Numbered from the stretch's first letter, positions 40,963 through 58,764 are shown. The stretch: 64,000 nt of DNA from Amorphochlora amoebiformis (GCA_054601695.1 BAAHQB010000413.1:57283-121282), one strand, 5' to 3'. Translations and numbers: made by a program. Notes: generated by a model not told the origin, from the sequence alone.

Positions 40963-41020
40963 TTATATATTATATATATACACACACATATATATATATA
41001 TTAAAAAAAAAAAATCATAC

Positions 41021-41052
<32 letters not shown>

Positions 41053-41242
41053 ATATATATATACATACATACATAAATACATACATCCACACATATCATC
41101 AATACACACACATACCCGGCACTGATCCCGGACCAGCGCCTATCTGGATGCTACTGTAGTCAATCTGCAAGTATACGGTTATATTTAGGTAATATCACAT
41201 CCATTTCAGGGTCAGGGTTAGGTTTGGCGGTCAGGAAGTCTA
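38572..41242 (-). CDS. Unrecognised minus-strand gene, 7 exons (5' end not found)
   Basis: The exon chain is 41242-41199 ([14 protein letters not shown]), 41164-41116 ([16 protein letters not shown]), 40545-40500 ([14 protein letters not shown]), 40321-40276 ([15 protein letters not shown]), 39602-39555 ([16 protein letters not shown]), 39150-39100 ([17 protein letters not shown]) and 38586-38572 (stop). All six introns are GT-AG and phase-compatible. In the last exon the compatible phase gives VPPS then TGA. A different phase would give a longer peptide ([18 protein letters not shown]) ending TAA, so the C terminus is open to doubt. A non-repetitive frame upstream at 41,290-41,400 ([19 protein letters not shown]) probably belongs to the same gene, but its donor was not found. 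Family not recognised. Confidence 0.5.
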
Positions 41243-43492
<2,250 letters not shown>

Positions 43493-43547
43493 CCGAAAGC
43501 TCTTGAGGTTCGGTTTCGATTTGAAGAGCTTCGGTTACGATCTGGTC
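43493..43547 (-). CDS. Candidate isolated exon
   Basis: The acceptor catag is followed by [18 protein letters not shown] and the donor gttaggg, which opens a telomere-like array. 55 nt, phase 0 in and phase 1 out. No partner exon was joined to it. Confidence 0.35.
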
Positions 43548-43617
43548 CTATGTATATATGTATATGAATATGTTTAAGTATATGTATACATGTTATATAT
43601 ATATCTATATATGTATG

Positions 43618-43661
<44 letters not shown>

Positions 43662-43836
43662 CACATGTATAAAACATTGCATACATATTTATAAATATAT
43701 GTATATATACATATACATTTACATATATATATATATATATATACATAGAAATATATATGTGTATATATGTATATGTATATATATCTAGAAATATATATAT
43801 ATATATATATATACTCGTGACTCTAACCTTAACCCA

Positions 43837-45088
43837 TACCATGACCATCCTGGCTAACCCTAACCCTACTCTATAACCCTAACCCAACCAGCCTACCCCT
43901 GACTAACCCTAACCCTAACCCTAACCCTAACCCTAACCCTAACCCTAACCCTAACCCTAACCCTCGCTCTAATCCTAACCCTAACTCTGATTCTGCTAAC
44001 CCTGACTCTACCCGTGACTGACCCTAATCCTAACCCTAACCCTAGCCCTGGCTCTGATCCTAACCCTAACCCCAATCCTATTAACCCTAACCCAGCCCTA
44101 AACTGATTCTAATCCTAGCCCTACCCCTAATCTTTCTAACCCTAACCCTAACCCTAACCCTAACCCTAATCTTTCTAACCCTAACCCTAGCCCTAACCCT
44201 AATCTTTCTAACCCTAACCCCAACCCTAATCTTTCTAACCCTAACCCCAACCCTAATCTTTCTAACCCTAACCCTAACCCTAATCCTTCTAACCCTAACC
44301 CTAACCCTAATCTTTCTAACCCTAACCCTAACCCTAATCTTTCTAACCCTAACCCTAGTTACTTGGAAGATTGGGCATGTCAAAGATGCTAACCCTATTA
44401 ATGAACTTTTGTGGTAGGACAGACTCTGGAGGATTGGGTTAGGGTTAGGGTTAGGGTTAGGGTTAGGGTTAGGGTTAGGGTTAGGGACTCTGAGGTTAGG
44501 GTTAGGGTTAGGTTTAGAGTTAGGTTTAGGGTTAGGGTTAAGGGTAGGGTGTAGGACAGGCTGTAGGTAGGGTGAGGGATAGGGTGAGGGTTAGGGTTAG
44601 GGTTAGGGTTAGGGTTAGAGTTAGGGACTCTGGAGGTTAGGGTTAGACTTAGGTATAGGGTTAGAGTTAGGGTTTGGTTTAGGGGTGTAGGACAGACTGT
44701 GGGTAGGGTTAGGGTTAGGGTTAGGGTTAGGGTTAGGGTTAGGGTTAGGGTTAGGGTTAGGGTTAGGGTTAAGGTTAGGGTTAGGGTGTAGGACAGACTC
44801 TAGAGGTTAGGGTTAGGGTGTAGGACTCTGGAGGTTAGGGTTGGGGTTAGGGTTAGGGTGTAGGACAGACTCTGGGTAGGGTTAGGATTAGGGTTAGGAT
44901 TAGGGTTAGGGTTAGGGTTCGGGTTAGGGTTAGGGTCAGGGTTAGGGGCTCATTTTAGTATTATGCTTTTGCGGTATGGTGATGGTTCTTTATGGTAGAG
45001 GTTAGGGTGGGGGTAGGGTTTGGTTATGGTTAGAGTTAGGGTTAGAGTTAGGGTTAGGGTTAGGGTTAGGGTTAGGGTTAGGGTTAGT
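43837..45088. repeat. Telomere-like array, CCCTAA then TTAGGG
   Basis: CCCTAA orientation runs from 43,850 to 44,357, including about ten copies of CCCTAATCTTTCTAACC. It flips to TTAGGG orientation from 44,440 to 45,088 with interspersed GTAGGACAGACTCTGG units. The strand switch is around 44,360-44,440. Confidence 0.9.
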
Positions 45089-45200
45089 GGATACTGCGTT
45101 TCAGGCGAGCGGGGGATACAGCGCCTGTATATGTGTGTATATATATATATTTATATGTGGATATATATTTATATATGTATATTACTTATATATATATATG

Positions 45201-45363
<163 letters not shown>

Positions 45364-45502
45364 ACTAGATATATACATTATCCACCAAATTTATATATAT
45401 ATATATATATATATATAGATATAAATATATATACATGTACATATGTAATACATGTTACAGATCTCGCGTGAGAGGTATATATACATTGCAATACACACAC
45501 AA

Positions 45503-45533
<31 letters not shown>

Positions 45534-45590
45534 CATATATATAAAAATATATGTATATATATATACATATATATATATATATAAATATAA

Positions 45591-45637
<47 letters not shown>

Positions 45638-45699
45638 CACATATCCATTCATATTCTTTGTGTACAAACATAAAAACATACATACATCGGAGATATTAA

Positions 45700-46319
45700 A
45701 TTCCTAACCCTAACCCTAACCCTAACCCTAACCCTAATCTCACCCTAACCCTAACCCTAACCCTAACCCTAACCCTTAACTAATCTTACCTTTAAACCGT
45801 GAAAACCCTAACATTTACCCCGGTCTGTTACCTAAACCCTAACTAAACCCTAACCCCGATACAACTGCCATTAGATACCCACTAATCCTACTAAAAATAT
45901 GATAATCCGAACCCTTTTAACCTTGAATCTAAGCCCCAATACCAAAACCCTAGCCCTAACCCTAACCTAAACCCTAATGGTAAACTTATACCTGAACCCT
46001 AAACCTGCGCCTGATATATAAACCCTAACCATAGACTTATCCCTAATGGTAACCCTAAGCTTAAGCCTAACCCTTAGCCCTAATGGTAACTGCTAGAATT
46101 GATACCTAAACCCTAAACCCTAGTGGTAACCCCCTAATGGTAACCTTAATGGTAACCCTAATGGTAACCCTAATGGTAACCCTAATGGTAACCCTAATGG
46201 TAACCCTAATGGTAACCCTTAGCCCTAATGGTAACTGCTAGAAGTGATACCTAAACCCTAAACCCTAGTGGTAATCCCCTAATAGTAACCCTAATGGAAA
46301 CTGTAGTAGCAACCCTAAT

Positions 46320-46320
<1 letters not shown>
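45700..46320. repeat. CCCTAA array grading into 12-bp CCTAATGGTAAC minisatellite
   Basis: Regular CCCTAA units at 45,700-45,780 decay and become about eight tandem CCTAATGGTAAC units at 46,140-46,220. Confidence 0.85.
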
Positions 46321-46363
<43 letters not shown>

Positions 46364-46397
46364 CATGTACATATGCAATATATGTTATATATCTCAC

Positions 46398-46438
<41 letters not shown>

Positions 46439-46456
46439 CAATACAGACACAAACAT

Positions 46457-46514
<58 letters not shown>

Positions 46515-46879
46515 TTAGGGTTAGGGTTAGGGTGAGACTAGGGTTAGAGTTAGGGTTAGGATTTAATATCTCCGATGTATGTATGTGTTTATGTTTGTAC
46601 ACAAAGAATATGAATAGATATATTAATGGTAACTGAATAGTAACCCTAATGGTAACCTTAATGGTAACCCTAAGCCTAAGTCTTATGTGAGCCCTTATCC
46701 TAATCCAAACCTAACGCTAATAAACCTAACGCTAATGGTCTAATCGCTAATGGTCTAATCCCTAATGGTAACCTTTTTATCTAAACCCAACCATAGTCTC
46801 TAATGGTAACCTAACCCTATGTCTTAATGTTAATTTTTTTTCCCCTTAAATCCTTAATGGTAAACTCTTTGCCTTAACC

Positions 46880-47250
46880 CTAACCCTAATCCCTAAAGGT
46901 AGCTTTCTGTAAGCCTCTACCATTAGGGATTAGGGTTAAGATAAAGAGTTACTATTGGGATTAGGGTTAGGGTTTACAGAAAGCTACCATTAGGGATTAG
47001 AGTTAAGGTAGAGGCTACCATTAGGGATTAGGGTTGTGTACACCCTAACCCTAATCCCTAATGGTAGCCTCTCTGCCTTAAGCCTAATACCTAATGGTAG
47101 CTCTGTGTACACCCTAACACTAATGGTAATCTCTACTTTAACCCTAATACCTAATGGTAGCTTTGTGTACACCCTAACCCTAATCCCTAATGGTAGCCTC
47201 TACTTTAACCCTAATACCTAATGGTAGATTTGTGTAAACCGTAACGCTAT
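46880..47250. repeat. Large imperfect palindrome of TTAGGG-derived repeat
   Basis: Units containing TACCATTAGGGATTAGGG run left of 47,036, and the inverted units CCCTAATCCCTAATGGTA run right of it. The centre is GTGTACAC at 47,036-47,043. The arms are at least ~110 bp. Confidence 0.75.
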
Positions 47251-47256
47251 GGTAAC

Positions 47257-49236
<1,980 letters not shown>

Positions 49237-49252
49237 TACATATATATTATAT

Positions 49253-49476
<224 letters not shown>

Positions 49477-49659
49477 TATATGCACATATGTATATATATA
49501 TATACATATACATATATATATATCTATATATATATTGTTAGTGCAGAGATACAATAATATAGATAGTATCAGTAAACGCAGCTCGATGAGTTGATGTCTG
49601 TACGTATTGAAACGTTATCGTTGCCCTAATATATACCGCTCGAGATCGATGGAGATTCT

Positions 49660-49800
49660 GGAGATCGTTCGGAGATCATATCATCCGGTAGTACCGGTAG
49701 GACCCGGTGGTACCAGTCAATACCCGGTAGTAACGGTCTTTCGTGGTACCATAACAAAGCGTGACGTCACGGCATGTCACGCCTAATGTTACCCATCAGT
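49660..49800. promoter_or_regulatory. Palindrome-rich non-repeat island
   Basis: It contains repeated CCGGTAGTA(A)C and GGTACCA elements in both orientations and GTGACGTCAC at 49,761-49,770, a perfect palindrome containing the CRE-type site TGACGTCA. It lies between candidate exons 49884-49873 and 49205-49107, so it could be a promoter separating two minus-strand genes. This is inference only. Confidence 0.3.
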
Positions 49801-49872
49801 AGCCTCTTCGTTTGTAGACAAGAGCAGGTAGCCATGCAACATGGAAAGTTAAAATCAGAATTCGGAAAGACT

Positions 49873-49906
49873 TCAATCGGACCACTGTCCACAATACCAC
49901 AGGGTT

Positions 49907-49950
<44 letters not shown>

Positions 49951-50001
49951 CACCTTTGTATATATATACACACACACACATATATACATATCATATATGT
50001 A

Positions 50002-50048
<47 letters not shown>

Positions 50049-50049
50049 C

Positions 50050-50091
<42 letters not shown>

Positions 50092-50149
50092 TTCGCTTAG
50101 CCATATCCATCTTTGGCAACGTATCATATATATATACATACATATATAA

Positions 50150-50190
<41 letters not shown>

Positions 50191-50235
50191 CATATACATA
50201 CATATTACACCTTTGTATATATATATATTATACAT

Positions 50236-50294
<59 letters not shown>

Positions 50295-50328
50295 CTTTCG
50301 CTTAGTCATATCCATCTTTGGCAACGTG

Positions 50329-50403
<75 letters not shown>

Positions 50404-50465
50404 CTTTCGCTTAGTCATATCCATCTTTGGCAACGTGTCATACATATATATATATATATATATAT

Positions 50466-50505
<40 letters not shown>

Positions 50506-50545
50506 ATACCTTTCGCTTAGTCACATCCATCTTTGGCAACGTATC

Positions 50546-50599
<54 letters not shown>

Positions 50600-50652
50600 T
50601 ACACCTTAATATATCCACACGCACACACACACACACTATATATATATCTATA

Positions 50653-50690
<38 letters not shown>

Positions 50691-50783
50691 CTTTCGCTTA
50701 GTCACATCCATCTTTGGCAACGTATCACTTCGCCCATGCACTTTATATCTGATTTTTTATATATCATATATATATATATATAT

Positions 50784-50835
<52 letters not shown>

Positions 50836-50890
50836 TATTTGTTACGATGCCACGCTGTGTCTTCGACTATGTCCGTAGCTACCTTGCCCT
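49873..50890 (-). CDS. Unrecognised minus-strand exons (possible gene 3' end)
   Basis: Candidate exons are 50890-50846 ([14 protein letters not shown]), 50748-50691 ([19 protein letters not shown]) and 49884-49873, where the compatible phase reads WSD then TGA. Introns are GT-AG and phase-compatible. The middle exon is the parent of four tail echoes, all on its donor side. The short last exon is the weakest part. Family not recognised. Confidence 0.4.
50089..50548 (-). repeat. Four tail echoes of exon 50748-50691
   Basis: Copies of ACGTTGCCAAAGATGGATRTG, then ACTAAGCGAAAG and gtgatat or gtataaa, lie at about 50,507-50,548, 50,401-50,442, 50,291-50,332 and 50,089-50,130. They are separated by (TA)n and (CA)n. 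Confidence 0.88.
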
Positions 50891-50896
50891 CTGATA

Positions 50897-50945
<49 letters not shown>

Positions 50946-50979
50946 TTAAAACACACACACACACACACACACATGTATA

Positions 50980-51017
<38 letters not shown>

Positions 51018-51063
51018 CATACACATGTACATATACATTTTATATCTACTCACACACACACTC

Positions 51064-51134
<71 letters not shown>

Positions 51135-51312
51135 TGTATATATAATACGAAAATGCACGTGTGTACACATCAGAAGCCAAAGACGCGAATACATACACAC
51201 ACATATATGCATGTATGTTATATATACATATATATGTATATATATATATATATATTACATACATATATATATATATATACTTACGTACATATATATATAT
51301 ATATACACACAG

Positions 51313-51348
<36 letters not shown>

Positions 51349-51477
51349 GTAAATACATACCGATGTAAATTAACATACATGTTATACTAGCATAGAGATC
51401 GCCCGAAATATTAAATAAAATTTGGTATTCCTACTCGCTTCCCATTTTGGCGGTGCGGTTGGGGGATCCCCCGGGGA

Positions 51478-51620
51478 TTAGCTTTGAATTTCGGGCAATG
51501 GAGGTCCTTCGGGCGGCTATGGCATTGAGGTATGAAACATAGGTTACCTAAATTGTAGTGTATGTGTGTTTGTTTGTATATTTATGTGTGTTTATATACA
51601 TATATATGTAGATATGTATA

Positions 51621-51659
<39 letters not shown>

Positions 51660-51724
51660 ATACATAATGTACATAAATATACATGCACATACAGACGCAC
51701 ACACATATAATATATATATATATG

Positions 51725-51773
<49 letters not shown>

Positions 51774-52961
51774 CATACATACATACATATACATACATAC
51801 ACATACATACACATACATACATACACGCGAACACACCCCCGTTGTCTCGATTCCTCTAGTCTTCATATCCGCGAAGATTACAGATGCCTACGGGTATACT
51901 TTTAGGGTTAGAATTAAGGCTTTTTAAGTAAAAAGATACACTCTTAGGGCTAAGTTTAGGCCAAATCCTAGAGTGAGGTGAAGATTTCGGTTAGGGTTAG
52001 GGTTAAGGGTAGGGTTAGGGTTAGGGTTAGGGTTAGGGTTAGGGTTAGGATTAGGGTTAGCGTTAGGGTTGGGATTACTAGTGTGGCAGTGGGTTAGGAT
52101 CAGGTTGGAGTTAGGGTTAGGGTTAGGGTTAGGATTTGGGTTAGGGTTAGGATTAGGATTGGGGTTAGGGTTAGATTAGGGTTAGGATTAGGGTTAGGGT
52201 TAGCGTTACGGTTAAGATTACCAAGAGTAGATATCGAGCTCGGTTAGGATTAGGGTATGGATTAGGGTTAGGATTAGGATTAGGTTTTGGGATTAGGGTT
52301 AGGATTAGGATTAGGTTTTGGGATTAGGGTTAGGATTAGGGGTTAGAATTAGGGTTAGGGTTAGGATGAGGGGTTAGAATAAGGGTTAGGGTTAGGATTA
52401 AGGTTGGGATAAGGGTTAGGATTAGGGTTTGAGGTTGGGTTAGGGTTCAGATTAGGATTAGGGTGGGGTTAGGGGTTAGGGGTTAGGGTTAGGATTTTAG
52501 GGTTGGGGTTAGGGCTAGGACTAGAGTTGGGGTTAGGGTTAGAGTTAGGGTTAGGGTTGGGGTTGGGGGTTAGGGTTAGGGTTAGGATTACAGTCGGGGT
52601 TAGGGTTAGGATTAGGGTTGGGGTTGGGGTTTAGGATTAGGGTTGAGGTTAGGGTTAGGATTAGGGTTAGGATTAGGGTTAGGGTTAGAATTAGGGTTGG
52701 GGATAGAGTTTGGGTTAGTATCAGATTATTCAGCATGTCTTAGTCCGAGGACCATTGACTCCTCCACCGTTGGGGTTAGGGTTTGGGTTAGGACTAGGGT
52801 TAAGATTAGGGCTAGGGTTAGGGTTAGGGTTAGGGTTAGGGTTAGGGTTAGGGTGGACTTGGGAGGATTGGTTGTGCTCTCCACAAAGGATGAGGAGAGA
52901 GCGATAGATTAGCTCCACTTCGCCTGAAATTGGATGTAAATATATAAATAAATATATACAG

Positions 52962-53010
<49 letters not shown>

Positions 53011-53109
53011 GTATACATTTTTATATGTGTGTATGTAATATGTCTGCATATATATATATATATATATATAAATTTTCGCATATCATGTGTATGCCTTATA
53101 TGTAATTTC

Positions 53110-53151
<42 letters not shown>

Positions 53152-53209
53152 TTACGTATAGCCTTTGCATTCTTGAACGAGAGCGCAGGGGAAAGGGACT
53201 CAAATATCT

Positions 53210-53244
<35 letters not shown>

Positions 53245-53317
53245 TATGTATATATGTGAAAATATATATATATATCTATATGTCTATGTAAGCACATATA
53301 TGCATGTGTATATAAAA

Positions 53318-53357
<40 letters not shown>

Positions 53358-53771
53358 TATAGCTCGAGACACTCCCCATAAGCCAAAAGATAGATGAATA
53401 AAACCCGAAAAACATGAGTAGAAGCCGGACAATAAATATCACTCCGTTTCCAAAAAAGCGCGAAAAAATCTTGGAAAATAAGTAATTATCGTGCCCTTGG
53501 ACACGTGTCCAACATTGCCCAAGAAAAAAAAAAAAAACTAAAATAATTCCAAGGAAAAAAAAGAACCCCCCAAAAAAAAAAATAAATAAACAAAATGGCA
53601 AAGGAAAAAAAAAAAAAAACCAAAAAAAGAAAAAACCAAAAAAAAAAAAACATCGCGAAAAAAGAAAAAAGCGGCGAAAAAGGCGAAAAAAGGAAGAAAG
53701 ATCCTGAAAGATCCTGACCTTAAACACGTGTTCAACATTTGCGTTGAGCTCATCTCTATCCTCCCAAAGCT
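51478..53771 (-). CDS. Minus-strand gene with a pentatricopeptide-like segment
   Basis: The exon chain is 53771-53719 ([17 protein letters not shown]), 53207-53156 ([17 protein letters not shown]), 52923-52859 ([18 protein letters not shown]...), 51887-51837 ([17 protein letters not shown]) and 51516-51478 ([15 protein letters not shown]). All four introns are GT-AG and phase-compatible. Joined, [15 protein letters not shown] and onward to FADMKTRGI fits the 35-residue PPR pattern (YxxLI..., then A..lF..M...GI). PPR proteins bind organellar RNA in most eukaryotes; one repeat is too little to be sure. The donor of 52923-52859 opens a CCCTAA-rich intron. A decayed tail echo of 53771-53719 lies near 53,497-53,523. 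The plus strand near 51,490-51,530 also has an open exon-like frame, so the last exon is uncertain. Confidence 0.45.
51900..52850. repeat. Degenerate TTAGGG array filling an intron
   Basis: About 950 bp of TTAGGG and variants (TTAGGATTAGGG, GGGGTTAGGG) lie between candidate exons 52923-52859 and 51887-51837. Confidence 0.88.
53521..53700. repeat. Poly-A rich tract
   Basis: Runs of 8-15 A separated by short CCAAAAA and GGCGAAAAA segments. Purine-rich on the plus strand. Confidence 0.85.
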
Positions 53772-54082
53772 CTCGGCTTTTTCCGGTTAGCCTAGCAACC
53801 TATATATATATATATAATATATACATATATATATATATATATCCATATATATACACACACATATATATATATATATATAGATACACAGATACAAGTGTAT
53901 ATATAGTACATACATGTAAATATATATATATATATACACACACAAATATATATATATATATATATATATGTTAATAAAATCCTTAAGAATGGGCATGCAT
54001 AGATACATACGCAAGTGTACACATATAATGTCTATAAATTTACATGTGTAATATACATATATATATATATAAATATATATAT

Positions 54083-54130
<48 letters not shown>

Positions 54131-54146
54131 TTATACAAATACATAT

Positions 54147-54172
54147 ACCCGTATCTGAAACCAAGAATACAC

Positions 54173-54229
<57 letters not shown>

Positions 54230-54490
54230 CTTATTAAGTGCATTTGTATCTGAAACCAAGAATACACTGCACGTTGATACACATACAGATAAATATATAC
54301 ATACACATACATACATATATATATATAACTTTATATCTTATATATATATATGTATATATATAATATATATATCATGTATATATATGTATCATATATATAT
54401 ATATATTTATATCTTATACATATATATATATATATATATATCTTATATAAATAAGTATATTGTATCTGAAACCAAGAATATACGATACTA
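54147..54490 (-). repeat. Tail echoes of exon 54666-54604
   Basis: Three decayed copies of TATTCTTGGTTTCAGATACA lie on the donor side at about 54,459-54,490, 54,243-54,272 and 54,147-54,175. Only the farthest still has a GT (gtatatg) in the donor position. Confidence 0.8.
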
Positions 54491-54501
54491 CATCCTTGTA
54501 C

Positions 54502-54598
<97 letters not shown>

Positions 54599-54603
54599 TA
54601 TAC

Positions 54604-54690
54604 TTGTATCTGAAACCAAGAAGAGTAAATAGCAGCTAACCATCTCTTCAAATTTGGCTCCTTTTTCTGTATATGTAAATACATATATAT

Positions 54691-54755
<65 letters not shown>

Positions 54756-54777
54756 ATATATACATATACATATATAT

Positions 54778-54808
<31 letters not shown>

Positions 54809-54824
54809 ATTTATATATATATAT

Positions 54825-54882
<58 letters not shown>

Positions 54883-54924
54883 GGAATATGTATTTATTTA
54901 TATATAAAAATATACATATATATG

Positions 54925-54989
<65 letters not shown>

Positions 54990-55046
54990 TGCATATGTAT
55001 ACACTTACACGTATATCTATACTTACGCAAATACTATATATATATG

Positions 55047-55081
<35 letters not shown>

Positions 55082-55146
55082 GTATATACACATGCATAAC
55101 AGTACACACACACTTATTTCTGTATAAAATCTATACATATACATAC

Positions 55147-55197
<51 letters not shown>

Positions 55198-55322
55198 ACC
55201 TTTCTGAGACTTTTATGGTTAGTTTTTTCTCTATAGGACTCCATATGCGACTTAAAGAAAGCCTGTAAGCATTACAATTTAAAGGAATTTTTTTTTTATA
55301 TATATACATATATATACATATG

Positions 55323-55368
<46 letters not shown>

Positions 55369-55395
55369 CACATATATATATGTGTATATATACAA

Positions 55396-55442
<47 letters not shown>

Positions 55443-55697
55443 TTATTATATATTTATATATGTATACATATATATAATATTATATATATATATATATATA
55501 TATTATATGCGACTTAAGAGAGCCTAAGTCCAATATATAATATATTAGAGAATTTAATATTAGAGAATTTATATATATTATATATGTCTATGTATATACA
55601 TATACATATACATGTAAATACAGATTTAACCTTCTTGGGAACTTTATATATCATCTTATATACATATATATATATATATATATATAATATTATATAT

Positions 55698-55744
<47 letters not shown>

Positions 55745-55849
55745 CATATATATATATATATTTACATATATATATGTATATATATAAATATGTATATATA
55801 TATTATATGTATATATATGTATAAACTATATATATACACACACACACAT

Positions 55850-55904
<55 letters not shown>

Positions 55905-55938
55905 TATACACATACACATATATACATATATTTATATA

Positions 55939-55988
<50 letters not shown>

Positions 55989-55996
55989 TTTATATA

Positions 55997-56032
<36 letters not shown>

Positions 56033-56070
56033 GAATTTAAACCCCTTGGGAACTTGATATTAGCACACAC

Positions 56071-56109
<39 letters not shown>

Positions 56110-56114
56110 CATAT

Positions 56115-56153
<39 letters not shown>

Positions 56154-56219
56154 CATATATATATATATATATATATTATGTATACATATATATATATATA
56201 TATATATATATTATACATA

Positions 56220-56260
<41 letters not shown>

Positions 56261-56275
56261 TATATATAATATATA

Positions 56276-56315
<40 letters not shown>

Positions 56316-56378
56316 GATTTAAATCCCCTGAGAATTCGATCTCTCTTCTCTGACTCGACGTTTTTCATATATCTGAGG

Positions 56379-56413
<35 letters not shown>

Positions 56414-56547
56414 CACAATAAATATGTATACATATTTACTATTATTATATAAAAATACAGAATTCGATCTCTCTTTTCTGACTCGACGTTTTTCATACAT
56501 CTGAAGCATATATATATATATATATATATATATACTATTGTTATGTA

Positions 56548-56597
<50 letters not shown>

Positions 56598-56732
56598 CAA
56601 ACATATACATATGTGTATCTATGTACATGTATAATATGTATATGTATATATATATATATATATATTGAAATGTGTATATCCATATATATATATATATATA
56701 TATGTATATATTGAACAATGAATATATTTAGG

Positions 56733-56775
<43 letters not shown>

Positions 56776-56895
56776 GTATTGAGCAATTTATATAAGCACA
56801 CACACACACACACATACACACACAAACACACACACACACGCACACATATGTGTATGTATATATATATATATATATGTATATACATATATATATAC

Positions 56896-56928
<33 letters not shown>

Positions 56929-57069
56929 CATACTTCTCATCCACAGGTCTAGGTGTATAAAACAGCTTTTCATCCAGAAACGGAAACCCATCAGGGTATT
57001 GAAAAACCCTAATGTTAGGATGAGAATTAGGGTTGGAATCAGGTGATTTTGCCAATCTTCGCCCTAGAA
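54604..57069 (-). CDS. Unrecognised minus-strand gene, 4-exon chain
   Basis: The exon chain is 57069-56934 (44 residues, including [19 protein letters not shown]), 56372-56315 ([19 protein letters not shown]), 55262-55200 ([17 protein letters not shown]...) and 54666-54604 ([19 protein letters not shown]...). All three introns are GT-AG and phase-compatible, giving 107 residues, basic and helical. A further exon-like frame at 57397-57347 ([16 protein letters not shown], donor gtaaccctaaccc) does not join in phase. The chain may continue into the PPR-like exons at 53771 through an unfound exon. Echoes support the edges: a head copy of 56372 at 56,458-56,512, tail copies at 56,032-56,062 and 55,622-55,650, and a head copy of 55262 at 55,502-55,531. 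Confidence 0.52.
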
Positions 57070-57120
57070 CTGTTGACGGTCAATAACTGGGGCTGTTGTG
57101 GTTTTGACAACTGATCGGCG

Positions 57121-57178
<58 letters not shown>

Positions 57179-57599
57179 TATATATATATATACATACACA
57201 TCTAAAGTACAGATCTCAGGTTTTGGGTTGAATGGTGTGATGAGACGGTTAGGGTTAGGGTTAGGGTTGGGATTGGGTTAGGGTTAGGGTTTGAATTAGG
57301 ATTAGGGTTAGGGTTAGGGTTAGGTTAGGGTTAGGGTTAGGGTTACTCTTTGGTAAGGCCTTTCTTTTCTGGTTCTGGGACTTCATACAAGAGGGACCTT
57401 GTGTGTAGTATATATAAGATTATATGTATGTATGTATGTATGAATGGATTTATATATATATATATATATATATTTGTATATATATATATATATATATGTG
57501 TATATGTATATGTATATATATATATGTATATATAGGTACATACATCTATGTATATAACTATGTATATATATATGTATATATATATATATATAATATTAT

Positions 57600-57655
<56 letters not shown>

Positions 57656-58141
57656 ACATATATATATGGATATAAAGTATCAATAATATTACATATATTT
57701 GTTTTTACTGTTGTAAATACACACTTCTAAGTACATATTCCTTACAAATATCCAAAATTCAATAATAAACATAATCGCTAGGTCAAATATCACCAAAAAA
57801 AATACATACAATAAAAATAAAAACACGCTTAGAGAATATATCCCTTAAAAAATACATCTAATAAAATAAAAAACACACACACAATATTGAGTATAGATCA
57901 CCTACAAATACATATAATTAAACATAAATCATACTCTCAAGAATTCAACAGTTACCAATACATATAATATAACACATAACATACTTTTGAGAAAATATAC
58001 TTTTGAATATATATATATATATATGTATGTATGTATATATATATATATATATATGTATATATTATATGTGTATATATGCAACTAGCATGAAACACACTTT
58101 TTGACGTGATATACAACCTACAAATACCCATGTTACAGAAC

Positions 58142-58179
<38 letters not shown>

Positions 58180-58255
58180 TATGTATATATTAACAATACA
58201 TATATATATATATAAACAATATATATACATATATATATATATATACATGTATATA

Positions 58256-58342
<87 letters not shown>

Positions 58343-58466
58343 ATGTATTAACAATATACCCCAACAACAAATTTCCATGTTAAAATATATAGCTGGAAAC
58401 ACAGTTTTGAATACATATTCCATGAACATATTAATAATAAATGAATAAATATGGATATTCATTCAT

Positions 58467-58504
<38 letters not shown>

Positions 58505-58570
58505 GTATGTATATATATGTATATATATATATATATATATTGATTTATATGCACATATACATACACACAC

Positions 58571-58645
<75 letters not shown>

Positions 58646-58683
58646 ATATATATATACATATATACATATGTGTATGTATACAT

Positions 58684-58764
<81 letters not shown>

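Noticed and set aside
43837-45088. True chromosome end
   Set aside because: The arrays are internal, degenerate, occur in both orientations and are flanked by genes or exons, so they are interstitial.
51485-51531. Plus-strand exon [16 protein letters not shown] with gtatga donor
   Set aside because: It is plausible alone, but it overlaps the minus-strand terminal exon that completes a phase-consistent chain, and no plus-strand partner was found.
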